Below, one piece after another: positions 57,107 to 64,000 of a DNA stretch of 64,000 nt. Position numbers and translations under genes: made by a program. This DNA is from Pseudoalteromonas rubra (GTDB lineage: Bacteria > Pseudomonadota > Gammaproteobacteria > Enterobacterales > Alteromonadaceae): NCBI RefSeq assembly GCF_005887095.1, contig NZ_PNCI01000016.1, forward strand, positions 62,001 through 126,000. Reading direction: 5' to 3'. Each line of letters opens with the position of its first letter. Positions within the stretch are counted from its first letter, which is position 1. The notes beneath the pieces are model-generated. The model saw only the letters and a list, made by a program, of their open reading frames with translations. It was not told where the DNA came from and did no database searches.

Positions 57107-60100
57107 AGTGAAAAGTCCTCGTAATCATCGGTAGAGAGCTGCTCATCGACCCCCTGGGATACCATAGTTACATCTTCGATCAACGATACAAGCTCGCTAA
57201 TTGTTTGATACTTAAATAACTCCTGCACACTGAGCGACACCGCAAACCGTGCATTCACCTCATTTAACATGCGTATGCCTAAAATTGAGTGACCACCTAA
57301 CTCAAAGAAATTCGCATGAATGCAGAGCTGGGCTTGGTCAATTTCAAGTAATCCAGACCAGATTTCACATAGCAGGCGTTGCTGCTCTGTGCTGGGTGAT
57401 GTGACGACACGCTGTGCCGTCACCATCTCAGGCTCGGGCAGGGCTTTTTTGTCGACTTTACCATTCGGTGTTTTTGGCCATTCACCGACCGTCACCAACT
57501 GATGAGGCAACATGTGGGGGGGGACTAACCGAGCCAAAGCAGTGCGTACCTCTGCCACAGTCAGCGCATTGCCTGGTTCATCTGCATTAAGCCGGACATA
57601 CGCAATCAATTGCACTGCTGAGGCTTTTTCTTTAGCAACCACCAAGGCAGATTCAACCTCAGGCAATTGCCCAAGGTGATATTCAATCTCCCCGAGCTCC
57701 ACACGCAATCCGCGAATTTTAACCTGATGATCGGTTCTACCCAGGTACTCAATCGCACCATCGTGACGTAACCTTGCCAAATCACCAGTGCGATAAAGAC
57801 GCGGCGAACTGTTTTGACGACCGGCTTCATAGTAAGGGTTTTTGACGAATCGCTCTGCGGTCAACTCCGCACGGTTCAGGTAGCCTCGCGCCAGGCAATC
57901 TCCGCCAATATAGAGCTCACCCACACTGCCATGCGGCGTCAGTTGCTGGCTGTCATCCAGAATAATCAACTGAGTATTATCAATTGGTCGCCCGATAGGC
58001 ACTGTGCTTTGGTTGTCCCCGGCACAATCCCAGTAGCTGACATCGATAGCAGCTTCTGTTGGCCCATACAGGTTATGTAACTCAACCTCAGGGCGCTGTG
58101 CATACAACTCTGTGACATGGTTCAGCGCTAACGCCTCACCGCTACAAAAAATCTGTTTGATGCTGTGACAATGTGACAAACTGCCGTGCTCGAGGATCAC
58201 ACCCAGCATAGAGGGCACAAAGTGCAACTTGGTAATGCCAGCCGTTTGAATAATCTCACTCAGATACTGAGGATCTTTATGCCCTTCTGGGCGTGCCATT
58301 ACCAACTGGCCGCCATATCCCAATGTCCACAAGAATTCCCACACTGACACATCAAAGCCAAACGGCGTTTTTTGTAGTACTGAGTCGCTCGACGTCATGC
58401 CATATTGGTTGTGCATCCAATGCACGCGATTAAACAAGGCCTGATGCTCAACCATGACACCTTTTGGCAGCCCGGTGGAACCAGAAGTATAAATAACATA
58501 AGCCAAATTCCGTGCATGAAGCCCAAGTTCACGGACTGACAAATTGAGCGGGCTCAACTGAACAAGGTCGCTGCTGCTGTCATTCAGACACTGTGCAAGT
58601 ATTATTTCTTGTCCGGTAAAAGGCACCGGCAATGGGTGCTGAGCGTGACTCAGCACCAATTCAACCCCCGCGTCTTCAAGCATATGTGCCAGTCGACCAT
58701 CAGGCAAACTGGGGTCAAGCGGTAAATAGGCGGCCCCGGCTTTGAGTATGGCCAGTAGCGCCACCACCATCTCTATCGAACGCTCAGCATACAGGCCGAC
58801 GATGGCATCAGGTGTCAGTGTCGCCTGAGTACGAATATACCGAGCCAGTTGGTTTGCCTGGCTATTTAGCTCACCATACGTTAGTGAACGGCACTCATAA
58901 GTGACCGCGATCTGATTAGGCTGCATTTCTGCATGTTGCTCAAATAACTGATGAATGCATGTCTGTGATGCATACTCGACAGCGGTCTCATTTAGCCCGT
59001 ATAGCAGGGCCTGCTGCGCTTGACTGTCCAGCATTGTCAGGCTAGTTAGTGAGGTCTGTTGCGGATCGCGCACCTTAGATAAACTCTCTGCCAACTGGCA
59101 AAAGTGGGTGTTTAGCTGCTCGATAGACTCATTGCTGAATAACGCATCATCATAAACCCAGGTAATGCCAACCTCTTCACCCGAAAAGTCAAAATTCACT
59201 TCCAGATCAAACTTACTGAAAGCCGCGCCCAGATCAGCCGGTGTTAACGTTGCACCAGGTAACGACAGTGCATGGTGCTGCTCTGTATCCAACATGCCGT
59301 AGTCATTGCTGGACGTCATCAATATCTGGAAGAGTGGACTGTGACTGGTATCTCTCGCCGCCTGCAGTTGCTCTACCAGAAAATCAAACGGAATATCCTG
59401 ATTAGACTGTGCACTTGAATGCACGTCTCGGATATGTGAAAAATAAGAAGCAACCGCTTGCGACCCAGTATTGAGCCTCAACACTAGGGTATTTACAAAC
59501 AAACCAACCAAGGATTCCAACGCCAATTGAGTCCGGTTAGCCACAGGGGTACCAATCACAATGTCATGTGTCCCGCTGTGTCTGGATATCAGCACTGCCA
59601 ACAACCCATGCATCAACATAAACGGGGTTAAATCATGCGCTCTGGCAAGCGCCCGCAGTTGCTGTGTCGAAGATTCATCAAGATGTCCATTCACCACGCC
59701 TGCCATATGTTGCTTTATTGGCGGTCTGGTATTGTCCAGAGGCAAGCTGTGAACCACTGGCAAATCATACAACTGCGCTTGCCAATAGGCTAGCTGCTCA
59801 TCGACAGCCTCGCTTTGTAAATAGTTTCGCTGCCACTGTGCATAATCACGATATTGGATCGGCAATGCGGGCAAATGCAGTGTCTCTCCCGTAACATTCG
59901 CCTGATAAAGACTGCAGAACTCATTAGCCAAGACTTCTAAAGACCACCCATCTGACACAATATGGTGCATGTTAAACAACAACACAGCTGAGTCTGAGCT
60001 GAGGGTGATTAGCGTAACGCGTATCGGCAAATCATTTTCTAAGTCAAAAGAATAGGTCATCGCTTCGGAGATGATTTCGGCGACTTTTAATTCCTGCGTT

Positions 60101-63100
60101 CCAGCTTCGATATGAAGTAAATCATGCACCTCGACAGGAAGTTCATCCGCAGCACTTTTCACCTGATAAATGATACCGTCACGTTCTATAAAGCGGCTTA
60201 ATAACACCTGCTGACGTTGGAGTATCTGAGCGCCCGTCTTCTTAACTATGTCAATGTCAAGCTGGCCAGAGACCTTAAACAAGCTAGGAAGGTTATATTC
60301 TGTTGACTGCCCCTGGAGTTTATCGATAAACCACATACGCTGCTGGCTATAAGACGCCGGAGCTATCTCATCTAAGCCACTATACGCCTCAAGTTTGAGG
60401 GCAGACTCTTGCGGTGTCTGACTGTCCAGATTGGCGGCAATTGCGGCAATGGTTGGCTGATTAAAGATATCAGCCAAAGGCAGCGTCTTATCAAACTGCT
60501 GCCGAATGAGCGACGCCAGTTTTACTACGCTAAGTGAGTGACCACCTAATTCAAAAAACTTACTGCGCGTGCTAATTTGCTCACCTGGCAGTGCAAGCAA
60601 ATCTGCCCAGATGTCTACCAGTACTCGCTCAGTGTCGTTCTCGGGCGGCTGATAGCACTGCTGCGACATATCGGCTTCAGGTGTATCCAGACGCGCAGTA
60701 TCAATCTTGCCATTGGTGGTGAGTGGCCAATCTTCAACCAGAACCAAATACTGAGGTACCATATAACTCGCGAGTTGCGTTTCAAGCCCCCGCTTTAACT
60801 CGGCCAGTAATGCTTCTTTCCTGATCCATGCAGCCTGGCTAGGTTTGATGTAGGCAACCAAATGGTCTGCCCCGCCAACCTGGCACACACGCACCAGACA
60901 AGAATCCACACTCATGTCCGTACTAAGACAATACTCAATTTCTGCCAACTCAATACGAAAACCGCGTAACTGCACCTGATTATCTAGTCGACCAACATAG
61001 TGCAAGCCGTCCACTGAATCGTGGCGCACTAAATCACCGGTACGATAAAACCGTGATGCCTTGCCACTGAATGTCAGTGCTTGGAATGCATGACGGGTCA
61101 TGTCTGCTTGATTCAGATATCGCGCGGCCAACCCTGCACCACTCACCCACAACTCACCGATGCCACCTGAGGGCGTCAAAGTCAGATCTGGTTGCAATAC
61201 CACAGCAGTGTGCCCGGGTATCATCTGGCCAAGCGGAGCAAATTGTCCCAGCGACTGAATATTCGTGTGGTTCACTTCGAATGCCGTAACCACATGCGTC
61301 TCAGTTGGCCCATAATGATTAAATACTTTACGTGCAGGGTCTTGCTCTATCCAGGTACGGATAGCTGACGTTAGTTCACATGCTTCACCCGCTAGGAAAA
61401 CGTCCTTCAAAGCTATATCGGGCGCACTGTCCGCCCATTCCTGTGTCAGGATGTCGAAGACTTTTGGTGGGAGAAATGCACGTTCAACATGTTGCCAAAT
61501 AGCATCATGTGCAAGCGCCAGTAGATCCTCTTTGAGGGTTTGATCGATCAGATGCAGTTCTGACCCGGTCAGCAAGGCCGAAAAGATTTCCTGCACCGAC
61601 ACATCGAACGTATAGGGCGCAAATTGCAGTGTATTGTGTCGACTGTGCGAGCACAGTGTCGCATCGACTAGATTAACAATGGTGCGATGTGTCTGACAGA
61701 TCCCTTTGGGCATCCCGGTCGAACCAGAGGTATAGATGACATAAGCTAGCTGATCCACCGCCACGTGCACAGCATCTTTGAGTGCTGTGTCACTGACAGA
61801 TGTCAGCAACAGTGACGGGGCCACACTGAAAGCACCTTGGTCAATGTCGAATACCGTACCATCAAATTGCGCAAAACGATCGACAAACTCCTGATGACAG
61901 ATCACGGTTGCCATAGCCGTATCGGCTATCTGATGCAGCAGGCGCTGTTGCGGGGCATGCGCATCAAGCGGCACATAGGCTCCCCCGGCTTTCAATACGG
62001 CGAGCATGGCAACGATGGTATCAATTGAGCGATTCAGACATAAGCCCACTAAACTGCCGGGCTGCACATCAAATTGTGTTTGTAACACATGTGCCAGTTG
62101 TTGCGCTCTTTTTTCCAGCACCTCATAGGTGATTGTCTGCGCACCATGACGAACCGCAATATCCCCTGCAAAACGTGTTGCCGCTTTCGAAAACATCTGA
62201 TGTAAAGAGGTATTATTCTGTGTATTTGCGGGTGTGTGGAGCTCGGTAAGCTGCTGTGCCGCCTCTGACTGGCTTAACATAGGGAGCTGCTGCAGCAATG
62301 TGCTCGACGGCTGACACTCAGACAGCGCAGTCAGTACGTTCGCCAAATGTTGAACAAGTAATTCAATCCGTGCTTGTGTGAACAAACTGGTCGCATAGTT
62401 AAACTCAATATGGACCCCATCATTACTGATGTACAGGCCAGCTTCTATGTCAAATTTACAGAACCCGTTCTCTGTTTGCCATGGCTCGATACGCAGACTG
62501 GGGTCGTTATCCAGGGTCTGCGCCTGCACACCAAATTCCGTATGTGTCAGTAATAACACCTGGAATAGCGGAGAAAATGCTGTACTGCGCTCGATATTGA
62601 GCTCATCAACTAATTTCTCAAACGGGATATCCTGATTTTCCAGTGCCTCGACATGTACTTGCTTCACATGCTGAATATAATCGTCAAGCTGTGCAAAATC
62701 CGTGTTTACTCTGAGCGCTATCGTATTCACGAAGCACCCAATCAAAGCAGCCAGCTGCGGATGTTGCCGGTTCGCCACAGGGGTACCAATGACGATATCG
62801 GTGCGATTACTGTGACGGGCCAACACTAAAGACAAGGCGGCATGCAGCAACATAAATGGCGTGATATTAAAATGCTCGGCAAGACCAGTCAGTGCCGTCG
62901 ATACCTGCGCAGGTAATCTGTGCTCTACCTTAGCACCGGCATAACGCTGCTCTGCAGGACGGACATAATCTAACGGCAGGCCATGGATGGTCGGCGCATC
63001 ACTTAACTGATGCTGCCAATATCTCAGTTGCTGATCTGCTTCAGGTTGAGACAAGTATGCCGACTGCCAGTGTGCATAATCTATGTATTGTACTTCGGGC

Positions 63101-64000
63101 TTTGACAGGGTCCGGGGTACCCCTTCTGTCAGCGCAATATAACGCTGCGCAAACTCATGCTTGACCAACTCAATTGACCAGCCATCTGCCGCAATATGGT
63201 GCATATTCACAACCAGCACACCCTCAGCTGGTGACAACTGAATATAGTGCACCCGAATCATCAAATCTGTTGCAAGCGCAAACACATGCTGCGCTTCATT
63301 AATCAGTAACCGGTCAATATGGGCTGATTGCTGTGCAGGCATGACACGGGTCAGATCGATAAGCCCAATGGTAAAGTGAATATCGCTTGTCGCCTGCACG
63401 CTTTGCCAGGTTTCTTCCTCCCCCAGATACACCGTTCTCAATATCTCATGGCTATCAATGATTTCAAGAAAAGCACGTTCAGCGATAGCAACGTCAAATT
63501 GGCCCGTTATTTTGAACGCACTGAAAATATTGTATTCAGCTGATCCACCCTGCAACTTATCTAAGAACCAGAGTCGCTGTTGGGCATGTGACAGCGGGTA
63601 GAGCTTGAGGTTACGTTCTAGCGGCACAATTTGGTTCGTATTGGCAGACAGTTGAGACACTGACAACTCAGTGACACATCGTTCAGCCAGGTTTTTAATG
63701 GTCGGGCGTTCAAAAAAGTCTGCCAGTTTGATGCCAAGCCCAGACTCTTTTTTAAGCATCGAATTGAGGCGAATAGCGAGTAACGAGTTCCCTCCGATCG
63801 CAAAGAAATTAGTCGTTGTACCGATGTCGTCGGCGGGTATACCCAGCAAAGTTGACCACAGTGCCACCAGCTGCTTTTCCAGTTCAGATACCGGCACAAC
63901 ACGCTCGGCCTCAGCCGCAGCCACCTCTGTTTTAACCAGTTGTAACTGGTCAATCTTGCCGTTCACCGTCAGCGGCCATTCAGTTAGCACCATCAATACA
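57103..64000 (-). CDS. Multimodular NRPS (5' part outside window): A'-T-C-A-T-C-A-T
   Basis: Frame open to the right edge; the visible 2298 residues start inside an adenylation domain just before NGKID. Then: carrier IGGNSLL (near 63795), condensation HHIAADGWS (near 63190), adenylation TSGSTGMPKG (near 61720), carrier LGGHSLSV (near 60545), condensation HHIVSDGWS (near 59955), adenylation TSGSTGLPKG (near 58475), carrier LGGHSILG (near 57300). Specificity residues read D-V-Q-F-F-A-H-V-V-K (proline-like) and D-V-W-H-F-S-L-I-D-K (serine-like). No epimerisation domain. The protein ends in an acidic tail (STDDYEDFSL), a plausible partner of the TubC docking domain on the next NRPS. Confidence 0.95.
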   Translation of the reverse strand, partial: VLMVLTEWPLTVNGKIDQLQLVKTEVAAAEAERVVPVSELEKQLVALWSTLLGIPADDIGTTTNFFAIGGNSLLAIRLNSMLKKESGLGIKLADFFERPTIKNLAERCVTELSVSQLSANTNQIVPLERNLKLYPLSHAQQRLWFLDKLQGGSAEYNIFSAFKITGQFDVAIAERAFLEIIDSHEILRTVYLGEEETWQSVQATSDIHFTIGLIDLTRVMPAQQSAHIDRLLINEAQHVFALATDLMIRVHYIQLSPAEGVLVVNMHHIAADGWSIELVKHEFAQRYIALTEGVPRTLSKPEVQYIDYAHWQSAYLSQPEADQQLRYWQHQLSDAPTIHGLPLDYVRPAEQRYAGAKVEHRLPAQVSTALTGLAEHFNITPFMLLHAALSLVLARHSNRTDIVIGTPVANRQHPQLAALIGCFVNTIALRVNTDFAQLDDYIQHVKQVHVEALENQDIPFEKLVDELNIERSTAFSPLFQVLLLTHTEFGVQAQTLDNDPSLRIEPWQTENGFCKFDIEAGLYISNDGVHIEFNYATSLFTQARIELLVQHLANVLTALSECQPSSTLLQQLPMLSQSEAAQQLTELHTPANTQNNTSLHQMFSKAATRFAGDIAVRHGAQTITYEVLEKRAQQLAHVLQTQFDVQPGSLVGLCLNRSIDTIVAMLAVLKAGGAYVPLDAHAPQQRLLHQIADTAMATVICHQEFVDRFAQFDGTVFDIDQGAFSVAPSLLLTSVSDTALKDAVHVAVDQLAYVIYTSGSTGMPKGICQTHRTIVNLVDATLCSHSRHNTLQFAPYTFDVSVQEIFSALLTGSELHLIDQTLKEDLLALAHDAIWQHVERAFLPPKVFDILTQEWADSAPDIALKDVFLAGEACELTSAIRTWIEQDPARKVFNHYGPTETHVVTAFEVNHTNIQSLGQFAPLGQMIPGHTAVVLQPDLTLTPSGGIGELWVSGAGLAARYLNQADMTRHAFQALTFSGKASRFYRTGDLVRHDSVDGLHYVGRLDNQVQLRGFRIELAEIEYCLSTDMSVDSCLVRVCQVGGADHLVAYIKPSQAAWIRKEALLAELKRGLETQLASYMVPQYLVLVEDWPLTTNGKIDTARLDTPEADMSQQCYQPPENDTERVLVDIWADLLALPGEQISTRSKFFELGGHSLSVVKLASLIRQQFDKTLPLADIFNQPTIAAIAANLDSQTPQESALKLEAYSGLDEIAPASYSQQRMWFIDKLQGQSTEYNLPSLFKVSGQLDIDIVKKTGAQILQRQQVLLSRFIERDGIIYQVKSAADELPVEVHDLLHIEAGTQELKVAEIISEAMTYSFDLENDLPIRVTLITLSSDSAVLLFNMHHIVSDGWSLEVLANEFCSLYQANVTGETLHLPALPIQYRDYAQWQRNYLQSEAVDEQLAYWQAQLYDLPVVHSLPLDNTRPPIKQHMAGVVNGHLDESSTQQLRALARAHDLTPFMLMHGLLAVLISRHSGTHDIVIGTPVANRTQLALESLVGLFVNTLVLRLNTGSQAVASYFSHIRDVHSSAQSNQDIPFDFLVEQLQAARDTSHSPLFQILMTSSNDYGMLDTEQHHALSLPGATLTPADLGAAFSKFDLEVNFDFSGEEVGITWVYDDALFSNESIEQLNTHFCQLAESLSKVRDPQQTSLTSLTMLDSQAQQALLYGLNETAVEYASQTCIHQLFEQHAEMQPNQIAVTYECRSLTYGELNSQANQLARYIRTQATLTPDAIVGLYAERSIEMVVALLAILKAGAAYLPLDPSLPDGRLAHMLEDAGVELVLSHAQHPLPVPFTGQEIILAQCLNDSSSDLVQLSPLNLSVRELGLHARNLAYVIYTSGSTGLPKGVMVEHQALFNRVHWMHNQYGMTSSDSVLQKTPFGFDVSVWEFLWTLGYGGQLVMARPEGHKDPQYLSEIIQTAGITKLHFVPSMLGVILEHGSLSHCHSIKQIFCSGEALALNHVTELYAQRPEVELHNLYGPTEAAIDVSYWDCAGDNQSTVPIGRPIDNTQLIILDDSQQLTPHGSVGELYIGGDCLARGYLNRAELTAERFVKNPYYEAGRQNSSPRLYRTGDLARLRHDGAIEYLGRTDHQVKIRGLRVELGEIEYHLGQLPEVESALVVAKEKASAVQLIAYVRLNADEPGNALTVAEVRTALARLVPPHMLPHQLVTVGEWPKTPNGKVDKKALPEPEMVTAQRVVTSPSTEQQRLLCEIWSGLLEIDQAQLCIHANFFELGGHSILGIRMLNEVNARFAVSLSVQELFKYQTISELVSLIEDVTMVSQGVDEQLSTDDYEDFSL

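Overview
The window looks like chromosome of a marine gammaproteobacterium, most likely Pseudoalteromonas or a close relative in the Alteromonadales. The basis is the near E. coli-like MetJ, the metJ-metB-metL arrangement, priA-ftsN-hslVU, a HutC-controlled hut locus, an S10 ribosomal operon in standard order, and several large chemoreceptors. This is recognition of families and gene order; no database search was run. No rRNA, tRNA, CRISPR array or insertion sequence was recognised.

Layout. (1) 1-8.7 kb: 3' part of mrcA (PBP1A), then the methionine block metL/metB with a MetJ operator array and divergent metJ, then a short malic enzyme and rpmE. (2) 9-14 kb: priA, an ftsN-like SPOR protein, hslVU and a DUF971 gene. 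(3) 14-24.2 kb: a chemoreceptor, a PAP2 phosphatase coupled to a glycosyltransferase, rraA, a formimidoylglutamase-like gene, a degenerate GGDEF-EAL protein, hutI and hutC around a HutC operator, and a Rossmann-fold gene. (4) 24.4-32 kb: three more chemoreceptors, one with a sigma28-type promoter and an amino-acid-type dCache sensor, and hemN with an FNR-type box. (5) 32-38.6 kb: the S10 operon rpsJ-rplC-rplD-rplW-rplB-rpsS-rplV-rpsC-rplP-rpmC-rpsQ with a leader like that bound by L4. It is not followed by the spc operon. Instead there are 198-bp direct repeats carrying the rpsQ 3' end plus terminator, with a small membrane-protein gene between repeat copies. (6) 38.7-43.9 kb: plsB, tesB, an EVE-domain gene and a K+ channel with a coupled small membrane protein. 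(7) 44-64 kb: a biosynthetic cluster on the minus strand, running off the right edge.

The biosynthetic cluster is transcribed right to left: a multimodular NRPS (partial), a second NRPS with a TubC-type docking domain, a SyrP/TauD-like oxygenase, a third NRPS flanked by divergent condensation-like domains, a VOC-fold metalloprotein, a class I/II aminotransferase and an Ldh2-family dehydrogenase. Most junctions are 4-bp ATGA overlaps. Specificity residues read by eye suggest ...-Pro-Ser-(hydrophobic/aromatic)-(Gln/Glu-like). No thioesterase, reductase or epimerase domain is visible. The VOC, dehydrogenase and aminotransferase trio resembles in logic the HmaS/Hmo/HpgT route to arylglycines, but with different enzyme types. 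That makes this cluster the best candidate for something undescribed here. The rpsQ-tail repeats with their cargo gene are the second most interesting structure.
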